A stretch of DNA of 59,051 nt from an uncultured Nitrospira sp. (GTDB lineage: Bacteria > Nitrospirota > Nitrospiria > Nitrospirales > Nitrospiraceae), in assembly GCA_902500995.1 (NCBI GenBank), contig CABVSR010000024.1, forward strand, positions 1 through 59,051, written 5' to 3'. The position numbers were made by a program, and so were the translations under genes. A model generated the notes under the pieces. The model was not told the DNA's origin. It worked only from the letters and a program-made list of their open reading frames with translations, and searched no databases. Shown here piece after piece: positions 7,816 through 17,089 of the stretch. Positions within the stretch are counted from its first letter, which is position 1. Every line of letters begins with the position of its first letter.

Positions 7816-8841
7816 ATGACGCGACCATCGAGTCAACGTGTAGCAGTCATCGGCGCCGGCGCCTGGGGCACCGCATTGGCCCGGCACTTGGCTGAGAAGC
7901 AGATGTCCGTGTGCCTGTGGGCGCACGAACCGGAGGTCGTGCAGGCCATTGAACAACGGCGTGAAAACGTCGTGTTTTTACCGGGCGTGCGACTGCCGTC
8001 TACGTTGACCGCCACAAATGGGTTGTCCGACGCCCTGGAAGGGGCTGATTGCGTCATCTTCGCCGTGCCTTCCCATGTGGCGCGACCGGTCCTGAGCCGG
8101 GTCGGCCCGCTTCTAGCGCCATCGGTTCCCTTTGTCAGCGCGACCAAGGGTATCGAAGAAACCACGCTCGAACTGATGACACACGTGATGCAGGAGGTCC
8201 TGCCTGTCCATATGCGGCATTCCTTGATGGTCTTGTCAGGCCCGAGTTTCGCCAGCGAAGTCAGTCAAGGCAAACCCACGGCGCTCTGCCTCGCCGGCCA
8301 GGATGCCGCTGCCGTCAAGACGATCCAGGCCCTGTTCATGACGCCGGCGTTCCGAGTCTATGCGGATGACGATGTGATCGGAGTCCAACTCGGCGGGGCG
8401 TTGAAAAACGTCATGGCCCTGGCGGCCGGCGTGGTGGATGGGCTGGAACTTGGCCATAACGCGCGCGCGGCCTTGATCACGCGCGGCCTGGCCGAAATGA
8501 TTCGGCTTGGTATGGCCATGGGCGCGGATCCGCGAACCTTTTACGGATTGTCCGGTGTGGGTGATCTCATCCTGACCTGTACCGGCCCGTTGAGTCGCAA
8601 CCATTCGGTGGGGATGCGGTTAGGGCAGGGCGAACGGTTGGAAGGAATACTGGCGAGCATGCAGGCCGTCGCGGAAGGCGTGCGTACGGCCAAGGCCGCA
8701 TTAGGCCTGGCGCAACGGTGCGGAGTGGATATGCCGATCGTGCAGGAGGTCAACGCCGTACTGTTCGCCGGCAAATCCTGTCGCCAGGCAGTCGGCGATC
8801 TGATGGAACGTGAAGCCAAGGAAGAAAAGGCCCTGTCATGA
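7816..8841 (+). CDS. gpsA: NAD(P)H-dependent glycerol-3-phosphate dehydrogenase
   Basis: This 341-residue cytoplasmic enzyme reduces dihydroxyacetone phosphate to sn-glycerol 3-phosphate for phospholipid synthesis. The dinucleotide site GAGAWGTALA is at about 11-20. FAVPSHVAR, SATKGIE, LSGPSFASEV, the catalytic GGALKNVMALAAG with its Lys, and the conserved GLSGVGDLILTC near 240 are all present, so it looks complete. The stop overlaps the larB start (ATGA at 8838-8841), giving translational coupling with a nickel-cofactor gene although no pathway link is known. Confidence 0.96.
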   Translation: MTRPSSQRVAVIGAGAWGTALARHLAEKQMSVCLWAHEPEVVQAIEQRRENVVFLPGVRLPSTLTATNGLSDALEGADCVIFAVPSHVARPVLSRVGPLLAPSVPFVSATKGIEETTLELMTHVMQEVLPVHMRHSLMVLSGPSFASEVSQGKPTALCLAGQDAAAVKTIQALFMTPAFRVYADDDVIGVQLGGALKNVMALAAGVVDGLELGHNARAALITRGLAEMIRLGMAMGADPRTFYGLSGVGDLILTCTGPLSRNHSVGMRLGQGERLEGILASMQAVAEGVRTAKAALGLAQRCGVDMPIVQEVNAVLFAGKSCRQAVGDLMEREAKEEKALS

Positions 8842-9620
8842 ATCAAGACCAGTTGCGGGCATTGCTCACCGACGTTCAGCAGGGCGCCATGGCGGTGCCG
8901 GACGCGCTGCACCGGTTACGCACCCTCCCGTATGAAAATTTGGGGTTCGCCTCGCTCGACCACCACCGCGCGCTGCGGCAGGGTTTTCCGGAAGTCATTT
9001 TTTGCGAAGGGAAAACGGTGTCGCAGGTGGTAGCCATCGCCAAGACCCTCTTGCAGAAGAACAATGCGCTGCTGGCCACGCGGGTGGAACCTGCCGCGGC
9101 GCGCGCGTTGCTGCGGCTGAGCAAGCGGGCGACCTTTCATGAGGCGGCGCGCGTGGTGGCGATTGTGCCGCCGAAGCTGGTGCGTCGAGGGTCGGTGCTC
9201 ATCGTCACCGCCGGAACGGCAGATATTCCCGTCGCCGAAGAGGCGCGCGTGACGGCCGACATCATGGGGAGCAAGACGGACACCTTATATGACGTGGGTG
9301 TGGCTGGATTGCACCGCCTGCTCGGCCAACAGGAACGTCTGCATGACGCACGGGCCATCATTGTTGCAGCGGGGATGGACGGTGTGCTTCCCAGCGTCGT
9401 CGGCGGGTTGGTGCGGCAGCCGGTGATCGCTGTGCCTACGAGCCGGGGCTATGGCGCGCATTTCGGCGGCTTGGCCGCCTTGTTGACGATGCTGAATTCC
9501 TGCGCGGCCGGTGTCGGCGTGATGAACATCGATAACGGATTCGGCGCCGGCTGCCTGGCCCACCGCATCAACATGGTGAGCGGGATGGATGGTGTGAAGC
9601 CTGCAGTTGAGAAGGATTGA
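8838..9620 (+). CDS. larB: Nickel-pincer cofactor biosynthesis protein LarB
   Basis: This 260-residue protein matches LarB, which carboxylates nicotinic acid adenine dinucleotide and hydrolyses it to give the pyridinium-3,5-biscarboxylate mononucleotide, the first step of nickel-pincer nucleotide synthesis. The C-terminal half is an AIR-carboxylase (PurE-like) domain: VTAGTADIPVAEEA, VAAGMDGVLPSVVGGL, VPTSRGYGAHFGG and the catalytic-Cys motif NSCAAGVGVMNIDNGFGAG. The length is normal. larC lies 0.8 kb downstream on the same strand, separated by an oppositely oriented exported-protein gene. No larE or larA is in the window. Confidence 0.94.
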   Translation: MNQDQLRALLTDVQQGAMAVPDALHRLRTLPYENLGFASLDHHRALRQGFPEVIFCEGKTVSQVVAIAKTLLQKNNALLATRVEPAAARALLRLSKRATFHEAARVVAIVPPKLVRRGSVLIVTAGTADIPVAEEARVTADIMGSKTDTLYDVGVAGLHRLLGQQERLHDARAIIVAAGMDGVLPSVVGGLVRQPVIAVPTSRGYGAHFGGLAALLTMLNSCAAGVGVMNIDNGFGAGCLAHRINMVSGMDGVKPAVEKD

Positions 9621-9649
9621 GGGGGGCGCATCCGGCCGCCGTTGTGAAG

Positions 9650-9701
9650 GCCTTGGAGCGACGCGAGAACAAAGCCGGCGGCCTTTTTCCCGATCCTGCT
9701 A
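9650..9701. repeat. Hairpin repeat, family 1, partial copy 2
   Basis: This short stretch shares the core gacgcgagaacaaagc and the end cctttttcccgatcctgctag with the repeat ending at 7332. Only the right part is present, as a truncated copy. It lies between the converging larB (stop 9620) and the minus-strand gene whose stop codon (complement of 9699-9701) is formed by the last bases of the repeat. It may work as a terminator for both. Confidence 0.55.
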
Positions 9702-10268
9702 GTTCTTGACGACAATCTTGCCGCGTTTGGGCCACGAAAGCATTTGGGTTCGCTGGCCCTTCTCTCCGTTGCTTAACAGCTTGACCCGCACTTCAAACTC
9801 ATACGAGCCGACCGGTATCGGCTGTTTATTGTGATCCAGCCCGTCCCACTCGAGATCCACCTGCACATGTTTTTGCGGCGTATCTCCATTGGCGCTGGGC
9901 GTCGTTTGGGCATGTTCATTCACCGGTTGCCGGATCGACAGGAAGCGTAGCGAGGTCATCGAAGAAGAGGTGACCAGGGCGGACACCTCGAGCATGAGGT
10001 GCTCATCGACTTCCTTCGGCAGCTGCACCGTGGCAACGAAATGGAAAGGCCCGTCCTGCGGCCGGTAGGGCATCGGGGCGGCCTGCAGCGAGAGAATTTT
10101 CAGATCCGGCTCAGGGCGCGGCACACTGCTTTTCCCTTTGGTCTTGGCGAACACCAGGCTCTGCCCCCCCAGCAGCACGATGCCGCTGAGCAGAATCAGC
10201 AGCGCGAATCGTACTCGCCCACGTGGGCCTCTGGTGACGATCTGTTGAGCTGACGTTGAATGGTTCAT
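9699..10268 (-). CDS. Exported/anchored protein with FlgD-Ig-like domain
   Basis: This protein of about 189 residues begins with a basic N-terminus and one hydrophobic helix (about 20-40, FALLILLSGIVLLGGQSLVFA), a signal peptide or anchor. The soluble part is beta-rich. Near its C-terminus it has DLEWDGLDHNKQPIPVGSYEF, the WDG-x-D-x-x-G/N-x-P-x-P-x-G-x-Y pattern of FlgD-type Ig-like repeats. No enzyme motif is seen. ATG 10268 is preferred because the signal segment starts there, although the frame is open to 10334. It sits between larB and larC on the other strand, and its stop lies in a hairpin repeat, so it may have been inserted. The function is unknown. Confidence 0.65.
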   Translation of the reverse strand: MNHSTSAQQIVTRGPRGRVRFALLILLSGIVLLGGQSLVFAKTKGKSSVPRPEPDLKILSLQAAPMPYRPQDGPFHFVATVQLPKEVDEHLMLEVSALVTSSSMTSLRFLSIRQPVNEHAQTTPSANGDTPQKHVQVDLEWDGLDHNKQPIPVGSYEFEVRVKLLSNGEKGQRTQMLSWPKRGKIVVKN

Positions 10269-10437
10269 GGCTGCCGGTGTCGCAGACTGTGGCTGGTGGT
10301 CCGCTGGAACGCGTCCTTCGATTGGGGATAACACAGCATGGCAGGGCTGTCAATGAACGAGCGGAATGATTGCTGTCCGGGTGCGGGTCCGGTAAGATGC
10401 CGCTCGTTTGCGCGGACGACTGAATCGTAGGAGCGAC

Positions 10438-11658
10438 GTGGCGAAGCATCTTCATTTCGATTGTTTTTCCGGCATCAGCGGCGACATGACATTGGGCGCG
10501 CTGGTCGATGCGGGATTGCCGTTCAAGGATCTCGCGCGCGGGCTGGCGTCGCTGAAGATCGATGGGTATCGTCTGGCGCGCAAGCGGGTCGAGCGCGGAG
10601 CCATCACGGCAACCAAGGTCGATGTGCTGATCGACAAAGGCTTGCGTGCCCCGCTCACGCTGACACAAATCGCGCGGATCCTCCTGAAAAGCGGCCTGCC
10701 GCCGGTGGTGAAAGAACGGAGTCAGGCGGTGTTCGATGTCCTGGCTGACGCCGAGGGGAAGGCTCACGGGGTTGAACCGTCGCATGTGCATTTCCACGAA
10801 GTGGGCGTGATCGATTCTTTCGTCGATGTCGTCGGCGGCATCCTGGGCCTGCACCTTCTCGACATCCAGCGTGTGACGGCCTCCGCTGTCAATGTCGGCT
10901 CCGGGATGCTCCAGTCGGCGCATGGCGCGTTGCCCGTGCCGGGACCAGCCGTGGCGGCGTTAGCGGTCGGCGTGCCGATTTATGCCCGCGGTCCTGAGCG
11001 GGAACTGACGACGCCGACCGGGATGGCCTTGCTCAAAACCGTGGCGGCGGAATTCGGCGGGCTGCCTTCCATGCAGGTGCGCCGGGTGGGCTACGGGGCG
11101 GGGACTGCCGATCCCGCGCAGTGGGCCAACGTCTTGCGAGTCTTCATCGGCGAAGAGGCGGATCTGGTCGGGACGGTGGAAACGGTCGTCGAACTGGAGA
11201 CGAACCTCGATGATATGAATCCGCAAGTGTACGAAACGGTCTTCGGTAAGGTGTTTGCCGCCGGCGCCCTCGATGCCACGCTCGCGCCGGTCATGATGAA
11301 GAAAGGCCGGCCGGGGAATGTCCTCTCGATTCTGGCGCCGCGGGCACAAGCCGAGGCGATACTGGCCGTCCTCTTTGCCGACACGACGGCGCTCGGTGTC
11401 CGCACCCGCGAGGTGCAGCGGCACGTCTTGCCGCGCCGCTTTGCGTCGGTACGGGTGAACGGGAAGGATGTGCGTATCAAACTCGCAGACATTGGACGGG
11501 GACAGACCAAAGCCGCGCCGGAATATGAGGATTGTAAACGCGTGGCCGAACAGAGTGGCCGCCCTGTCAAAGACGTGTTACACGACGCCCTGCTGGCCTA
11601 TCGCCAGGCGCCAGGCGCAAGCCGCACACGTACCGAGCGGACGCGGGGGCGCCGGTGA
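10438..11658 (+). CDS. larC: Nickel insertion protein LarC
   Basis: This protein of about 406 residues matches LarC, the CTP-dependent cyclometallase that inserts nickel into the pincer nucleotide. Motifs seen are HLHFDCFSGISGDMTLGAL at the start, HVHFHEVGVIDSFVDVVG (His-rich, about 115), TPTGMALLK (about 193), ETNLDDMNPQVYETVFGK and MMKKGRPGN. I chose GTG 10438, which has a GGAG ribosome site about 5 bases upstream and starts just before the conserved HFDCFSG; a TTG at 10408 is possible but has no support. It is a single full-length LarC with no internal frameshift. It overlaps the antiporter gene (GTGA at 11655). Confidence 0.94.
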   Translation: MAKHLHFDCFSGISGDMTLGALVDAGLPFKDLARGLASLKIDGYRLARKRVERGAITATKVDVLIDKGLRAPLTLTQIARILLKSGLPPVVKERSQAVFDVLADAEGKAHGVEPSHVHFHEVGVIDSFVDVVGGILGLHLLDIQRVTASAVNVGSGMLQSAHGALPVPGPAVAALAVGVPIYARGPERELTTPTGMALLKTVAAEFGGLPSMQVRRVGYGAGTADPAQWANVLRVFIGEEADLVGTVETVVELETNLDDMNPQVYETVFGKVFAAGALDATLAPVMMKKGRPGNVLSILAPRAQAEAILAVLFADTTALGVRTREVQRHVLPRRFASVRVNGKDVRIKLADIGRGQTKAAPEYEDCKRVAEQSGRPVKDVLHDALLAYRQAPGASRTRTERTRGRR

Positions 11659-12668
11659 CGGTTCTACTGTATGTGGGACTGTTTGTGGTCTCCGTCGTCG
11701 TCACTCTGGCCGGTTGCCATCTTTTCACGAACGGCATTGAGTGGCTCGGAAAGCGCCTGAATATTTCCGAAGGCGCGGTCGGGAGTGTATTTGCCGCCGT
11801 CGGGACGACGCTGCCCGAAACCTCGATCCCGATCATCGCCATTTTCTTCGGGTCGAGCCGCGAGCAGATGGAGGTCGGCCTGGGAGCGATCCTGGGCGCG
11901 CCATTCATGCTGAGCACGTTGGTGCTGCCGATTCTGGCGCTGCTGCTGGTCCTCTACGCAAAATTGGGAAAACGGACGGCGACCTTCAAACTCAACTATG
12001 ACGAGGTCCGGGTCGATATCAGCTTCTTTCTGGTCAGTTATGCGCTGGCGCTGACCTGCGCCATGATCCCATCGCGGGCCTTCCATACAGCCGTGGCGGT
12101 CGTCCTGCTGGCCATGTACGTCTATTACATGAAACTCAAATTTTCTGCCGAGGACGAAGCAGGCGAGGGGGGAGACGAACTGGAACCGCTGCTGTTCGCC
12201 CGCCGCTCCGCCAGGCCCTCCTATCTGATGATCGGGGTGCAAGGACTCGTGGGGCTGCTGGGCCTGGTCGGCGGAGCCCATCTGTTCGTCACCGCGGCGA
12301 ATTCCATATCGGCTGAACTGCAGGTCTCGCCGCTCATTCTCGCCTTGCTGATCGCTCCGCTGGCCACGGAGCTGCCCGAGATGTCCAACAGTTTTTTATG
12401 GTTGTACCGGAAGAAGGATCGGCTGGCGGTGGGCAACGTGACCGGTGCGATGGTGTTCCAGGGCTCGATCCCCGTCTCGGTCGGATTGCTGGGGACCGAA
12501 TGGACGCTGGGCACCACCGCGTTGGCGACGATGGTCCTGGCGGTCGTGGCCATGGGCCTCAGCCTGTTGCAGGCGATCTGGTCCGGGCATTGGCGGCCCT
12601 GGTTGCTGAGCGGCAGCGCGCTGCTGTACCTTGGATACACGCTATTTTTGTACACGCATGGCTCGTAA
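11655..12668 (+). CDS. CaCA-family sodium/calcium antiporter
   Basis: This 337-residue inner-membrane protein of the Ca2+:cation antiporter family has about ten hydrophobic helices in two homologous halves. The alpha-1 repeat has GSVFAAVGTTLPETSIPI (about 41-58) with the ion-binding Glu. The alpha-2 repeat has LLIAPLATELPEMSNSF and then AVGNVTGAMVFQGSIPVSVG. An acidic loop (SAEDEAGEGGDELEP) lies between the halves. The GTG start overlaps the larC stop. It could exchange Na+ or H+ for Ca2+ or another divalent ion; a link with nickel through larC is only contextual. Confidence 0.88.
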   Translation: MTVLLYVGLFVVSVVVTLAGCHLFTNGIEWLGKRLNISEGAVGSVFAAVGTTLPETSIPIIAIFFGSSREQMEVGLGAILGAPFMLSTLVLPILALLLVLYAKLGKRTATFKLNYDEVRVDISFFLVSYALALTCAMIPSRAFHTAVAVVLLAMYVYYMKLKFSAEDEAGEGGDELEPLLFARRSARPSYLMIGVQGLVGLLGLVGGAHLFVTAANSISAELQVSPLILALLIAPLATELPEMSNSFLWLYRKKDRLAVGNVTGAMVFQGSIPVSVGLLGTEWTLGTTALATMVLAVVAMGLSLLQAIWSGHWRPWLLSGSALLYLGYTLFLYTHGS

Positions 12669-13731
12669 CTCCTCACCACGATCCGTCCGCCCGATCTTGG
12701 GTCTCACCATGGGGGATCCAGCCGGGATCGGGCCTGAGGTCATTGCCAAGGCCTTGGCCGACAAGGCGCTGACGCGGCTCTGTCAGCCGGTGGTCATCGG
12801 CTCCCGCCCGGTCATGGAACGAACGATCGCCTGGCTGGACCTGCCCTTGGAGGTGGTGACGTTTGACCCTGCCGGCCGTTCACGGTTGAAACCACGACAG
12901 GTCGCTGTGGCTGATCCGCTGGAGAGGCCGCTGCCGAAGTTTCGCATGGGGGTGGCGTCGGCAGTGACCGGCGCGGCGTCCATCGCATTCATCAAGAGAG
13001 CGGTCGACCTGGCGCAGGCAGGCAGCCTGGGCGGAATCGTCACGGCTCCCATCAACAAGGAAGCGATGAACATGGCCGGGTTCCACTACCCGGGTCATAC
13101 GGAATTGCTGGCGGATCTCACCGGGACGAAAGAGTTCGGGATGATGATTGTGGGCGGGCCTCTGAAAATCATGTTCACCACGACCCATGTCGCCATCCAT
13201 GCCTTGTCCCCGCTCTTGACCAGACAGCGCATCACCAAGGCGATTCGTCTCGCGCATCTCGGTCTGACGAAGTATTTCGGCATCGCCCGCCCGAAGATCG
13301 GCGTGGCGGCGTTGAATCCGCATGCGGGTGAACATGGGTTGTTCGGCAACGAGGAACAAACCAGCATCGCGCCGGCCATCAAAGCGGCCAGGGCAGCCGG
13401 CATCAAGGCCAGCGATCCCTTGCCGGCCGATACCCTGTTCGGCAAAGCGGCCCGCGGCGACTACGATGGGGTCGTGGCGATGTACCATGATCAGGGACTG
13501 ATTCCCTTGAAGCTGGTCGCCTTCGGCACCTGCGTCAATTTGACCGTGGGTCTGCCGATTATCCGCACCTCGGTCGATCATGGCACAGCTTACGATATTG
13601 CGGGCAGAGGCGTGGCAGAGCATGGCAGTCTGCTGGAAGCCGTGAAGGTCGCGGCCCGTTTGGCGCAATCCTGGTCTCCTGTTCAATCAGCGTCACGCCT
13701 GCGGGTTGCGGTTTCTCCCACGGATGGATAG
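12658..13731 (+). CDS. pdxA: 4-hydroxythreonine-4-phosphate dehydrogenase
   Basis: This protein of about 357 residues matches PdxA, the NAD-dependent enzyme of the DXP-dependent vitamin B6 pathway. TMGDPAGIGPEV is at about 17-28, then APINKEAMNMAG and YPGHTELLADLTG with a metal-binding His. NPHAGEHGLFGNEE, MYHDQGLIPLK and DHGTAYDIAGRG supply the remaining metal and phosphate ligands. The start at ATG 12658 overlaps the antiporter stop by 11 bases; an upstream start at 12631 would add nine unlikely residues. It is followed by rsmA with an 8-base overlap or a 16-base gap, a pdxA-rsmA pairing known in many bacteria. Confidence 0.95.
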   Translation: MARNSSPRSVRPILGLTMGDPAGIGPEVIAKALADKALTRLCQPVVIGSRPVMERTIAWLDLPLEVVTFDPAGRSRLKPRQVAVADPLERPLPKFRMGVASAVTGAASIAFIKRAVDLAQAGSLGGIVTAPINKEAMNMAGFHYPGHTELLADLTGTKEFGMMIVGGPLKIMFTTTHVAIHALSPLLTRQRITKAIRLAHLGLTKYFGIARPKIGVAALNPHAGEHGLFGNEEQTSIAPAIKAARAAGIKASDPLPADTLFGKAARGDYDGVVAMYHDQGLIPLKLVAFGTCVNLTVGLPIIRTSVDHGTAYDIAGRGVAEHGSLLEAVKVAARLAQSWSPVQSASRLRVAVSPTDG

Positions 13732-14551
13732 AACGCCGCGTGAATCCATGGCTGCATCCTTCCCCCCGGCCCTGAAACGGTTGGGTCAGAATTTCCTCAT
13801 CGATCCGAACATCATCCGGAAAATTGTGTCCCTGGCGGCGCTTCGCCCCGAGGACACGGTGTTGGAAATCGGCCCGGGGCGGGGCGCTTTGACGGCCGGC
13901 TTGTGCGCCGAGGCGGGACGTGTCTTTGCCGTTGAAATCGATCCGCAACTCGAGCCGCACCTGCGGGAGACACTCGCGCACTGCCGCAACCTCGACCTCC
14001 GCATCGGGGATGCCTTGGAGTTTCCCTTCGACAGTCTGCCGCCGCGGACGGTGGTGGTCTCGAACCTGCCCTATTATGTGTCCACGCCGATCCTGTTCGC
14101 CTTACTGGATGCCCGTGCCCACTTCGACCGTCTGGTGCTGATGCTGCAAACGGAAGTGGCGCTCCGATTGGCTGCCAAACCGGGCAGCGCGGATTACGGA
14201 GTCCTCTCGGTGCTGACGCAAGAAGCGGCCGAGGTGGAGGTGGCCTTTCGTGTGTCGGCCAATTGTTTCCGCCCTCGTCCGACCGTCGGCTCGGCGGTCG
14301 TGCATCTCAAGATCAAGCCTTGCGATGGTGCCGATCCGGTTCGTGATGAGCGGTTCCGCCGGCTGGTCCGGGCGGCGTTTGCCCACCGTCGAAAGACGTT
14401 GATGAATTCCTTGCGTGACGAGGGATACCAGGCCGATCGGATCGCCCGCGTGATGCAGGCGGTGGATGTCCCGGCGCAGGCTCGCGCCGAAACCTTGACC
14501 CTCGAGCAGTATCATGCCCTCGCCGCTGCGTTCGGCGACGAGCCACGGTGA
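13724..14551 (+). CDS. rsmA: 16S rRNA dimethyladenosine transferase
   Basis: This protein of about 275 residues matches RsmA/KsgA, which dimethylates two adjacent adenines in helix 45 of 16S rRNA. RLGQNFLIDPNIIRKIV near the N-terminus, the SAM site EIGPGRGALT and the catalytic NLPYYVSTPIL are all present. The C-terminal helical part has FAHRRKTLMNSL. The start may be ATG 13724, overlapping pdxA, or ATG 13748; neither has a strong ribosome site. It is downstream of pdxA and likely co-transcribed. Confidence 0.95.
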   Translation: MDRTPRESMAASFPPALKRLGQNFLIDPNIIRKIVSLAALRPEDTVLEIGPGRGALTAGLCAEAGRVFAVEIDPQLEPHLRETLAHCRNLDLRIGDALEFPFDSLPPRTVVVSNLPYYVSTPILFALLDARAHFDRLVLMLQTEVALRLAAKPGSADYGVLSVLTQEAAEVEVAFRVSANCFRPRPTVGSAVVHLKIKPCDGADPVRDERFRRLVRAAFAHRRKTLMNSLRDEGYQADRIARVMQAVDVPAQARAETLTLEQYHALAAAFGDEPR

Positions 14552-14647
14552 TCACCGCGGGCACAGACCCTCGAGCCGCGGCTGATCGGCCTGCGCAACA
14601 ATGCCCTTTGTTTGAAAAGGCCTTTTTCCTGTGCTACCATCCGCCGC

Positions 14648-17089
14648 ATGGGTGTATCCACCACGGCAAAGCGCGGTGACGCCCGCTCAGCCCCTTCCCG
14701 TTCCTCTCATGTGAAGCGCGAAGTGATCGGGGTTCTCCTGATCGCAGTCGGTCTCTTGATCCTGCTCAGTCTGGTGTCGTTCGTTCCCGGCGACGCCAAA
14801 TCGATCGCGGCATCCGGAGCGGCCGGCAGTCAGCCCAAAAACATGATCGGGTCGGTCGGCGCGCTGACGGCGGCGGCCTGTTTTTTTCTGGTGGGTGGAG
14901 CCGCCTATCTTTTTCCGATTCTGCTCGGCCTCCTCGGTGCCCGTTGTTTCACCCCCATCCCGCTCACGATGCGACTCAGACATGCCGGCAGCGGTCTGGC
15001 CGCCATGGTGTTTTTGAGCGCGCTCCTGCATTTGGAAGTGACGGCGGTGCCTACGATTGCCAGCGGATGGGTGAACCGCGGGTTGGCCGGAGGCATCATC
15101 GGCCAGGTGTTGGCCGATGGCCTGCGCAGTTATTTCGCGACCACCGGCGCGCATATCGTCGTCCTCACCGGCTTGATGGTGGCCCTTCTGTTTACGGTGC
15201 CACTGTCGTTGACCGCATTGCTGCAGCGGGTTCCGGACTGGTGGATCGTGATCCGCGAACGCATGATCGGACTCCTGCCGGAATGGCCGGCAAAGCTGGA
15301 TGAGCCGGCGACTCAATCCAAGCGGGCTCGAGTGAAGGTCTCGCGCCCGCCCCGCGAGACGGACGATCCGGAGCTCGATCGCGAAGTCCAGGTGGTGGCT
15401 GAAGCGGTTGAACAGATCGCGGTGCCGGTGATCCCTCCCAAGATTCAGCCGCCGATGAAAGTGGAGAAGCGGTCCACGGCTGATGAAGAACCGGCCGCAG
15501 CCGTGGCGACCAGTCCATCGGTGTCCGACGGGTATGTCTTGCCGGACCCGCAAGAATTGCTCAGTGATCCATCCGGTCCCATCGCCCGGCTCAGTGACGA
15601 GGAATTGAAGCTGCAATCGGAGATTCTGACCAAGGCTCTGAAGAGTTTTGCGATTGAGGGACGAGTCACCGAAGTGCGGCCTGGCCCGGTCGTCACGATG
15701 TATGAATTTGAACCGGCGCCGGGCACCAAAGTCGCGCGTATCGTCAACCTGGCCGATGACCTGGCCCTGGCACTGAAGGCGATCAGTTTACGTATCGTGG
15801 CTCCCTTGCCGGGCAAATCCGTCGTCGGCATTGAAGTACCGAACCCGCATCGTGAAATGGTGTCCATGAAAGAGGTCGTCACCAGTGATGCCTTTTCACG
15901 TTCACGCTCAAAACTGAGTCTGGCGCTCGGGAAAGACATTTTCGGCGGAGCGGTCTGCGCCGATTTGAAAACCATGCCGCATTTGCTGGTGGCGGGTGCC
16001 ACCGGGGCCGGCAAGAGCGTCGGCCTCAATACGATGCTGCTGAGCATTTTATTCAGTGCTCGTCCGGACGAAGTGAAGATGCTCCTCATCGATCCCAAAA
16101 TGCTGGAATTCCAAAGTTACGACGGCATTCCGCATCTGCTTCGCCCGGTCATCACCGATCCCAAGTCCGCGGCGCGCGGGCTGGGCTGGGTGGTGCAGGA
16201 AATGGAACGGCGCTACAAGCTGCTGGCCGAAGCGGGCGTGCGCAACATCGACGCCTACAATCGACGGATTTCCGAGGTGCAGGGGGCCGTGTCCGATGTC
16301 TGGCAATCCGGCAAAGCCGAGCAGGTGGAGCTGACCTTTCTGTCCGAAGAGGAACGGCTCTCCAAGGGCGAGGATGCGGAACCGGCCGGCGAAAATGGAC
16401 CGACCGATTCGGTCAAGCCGAGTCCGCCGGAACCGTTGCCCTATATCATGGTGATGATCGACGAGTTGGCGGACCTCATGATGGTGGCCCCCAAAGATGT
16501 GGAAGACAAGATTGCCCGCCTTGCCCAGATGGCGCGCGCCTCGGGCATACACCTCGTGCTGGCGACGCAGCGGCCGTCGGTCGATGTGCTGACCGGCCTC
16601 ATCAAGGCCAACTTTCCGGCGCGGATCGCCTTTCAGGTCTCATCCAAAACCGACTCCCGCACGATTCTCGATGCCAACGGCGCGGAAGCGTTGCTCGGCC
16701 GGGGCGACATGCTCTACCTCGCGTCGGGGACCGGCAAATTGATGCGTATCCACGGCTCCTTTGTATCGGATGACGACGTGCGGCGGGTGGTCGATTTTGT
16801 CAAGAAGCAGGCGCTGCCCTCCTATTGCCGTGAGTTGCAATCGCTCAAGATCGAGGAGGCGGAAGAGGAACAGGCGAAAGACGACGTCTATGAACAGGCA
16901 AAGGATCTGGTCCTCTCGACAGGCCAGGCCTCGGCGTCGCTCATCCAACGCCGCTTGCGCGTCGGGTATCCTCGTGCGGCCAGGATGATCGAACAGATGG
17001 AGGCGGAGGGCGTCGTGGGAGCGGCCGGGCGGGATGGGCGCCGCGAGGTGCTGGGACGCCGGGGCCCGGTCGGCGGAGAAGAGGCATAA
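14648..17089 (+). CDS. ftsK: DNA translocase FtsK/SpoIIIE
   Basis: This membrane-anchored DNA motor of about 813 residues clears chromosome dimers and DNA from the closing septum. The N-terminal quarter has four hydrophobic segments (about 25-45, 70-105, 115-135 and 155-185). A charged, Pro-rich linker follows, then the alpha/beta motor domains with Walker A GATGAGKSVGLN (about 456) and Walker B YIMVMIDELADLMMV (about 600). The C-terminal gamma winged-helix, which reads KOPS-like sites, is ASASLIQRRLRVGYPRAARMIEQ. ATG 14648 is preferred over a TTG at 14612 because it leads straight into the basic start. The stop overlaps the lolA ATG by one base. Confidence 0.96.
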   Translation: MGVSTTAKRGDARSAPSRSSHVKREVIGVLLIAVGLLILLSLVSFVPGDAKSIAASGAAGSQPKNMIGSVGALTAAACFFLVGGAAYLFPILLGLLGARCFTPIPLTMRLRHAGSGLAAMVFLSALLHLEVTAVPTIASGWVNRGLAGGIIGQVLADGLRSYFATTGAHIVVLTGLMVALLFTVPLSLTALLQRVPDWWIVIRERMIGLLPEWPAKLDEPATQSKRARVKVSRPPRETDDPELDREVQVVAEAVEQIAVPVIPPKIQPPMKVEKRSTADEEPAAAVATSPSVSDGYVLPDPQELLSDPSGPIARLSDEELKLQSEILTKALKSFAIEGRVTEVRPGPVVTMYEFEPAPGTKVARIVNLADDLALALKAISLRIVAPLPGKSVVGIEVPNPHREMVSMKEVVTSDAFSRSRSKLSLALGKDIFGGAVCADLKTMPHLLVAGATGAGKSVGLNTMLLSILFSARPDEVKMLLIDPKMLEFQSYDGIPHLLRPVITDPKSAARGLGWVVQEMERRYKLLAEAGVRNIDAYNRRISEVQGAVSDVWQSGKAEQVELTFLSEEERLSKGEDAEPAGENGPTDSVKPSPPEPLPYIMVMIDELADLMMVAPKDVEDKIARLAQMARASGIHLVLATQRPSVDVLTGLIKANFPARIAFQVSSKTDSRTILDANGAEALLGRGDMLYLASGTGKLMRIHGSFVSDDDVRRVVDFVKKQALPSYCRELQSLKIEEAEEEQAKDDVYEQAKDLVLSTGQASASLIQRRLRVGYPRAARMIEQMEAEGVVGAAGRDGRREVLGRRGPVGGEEA

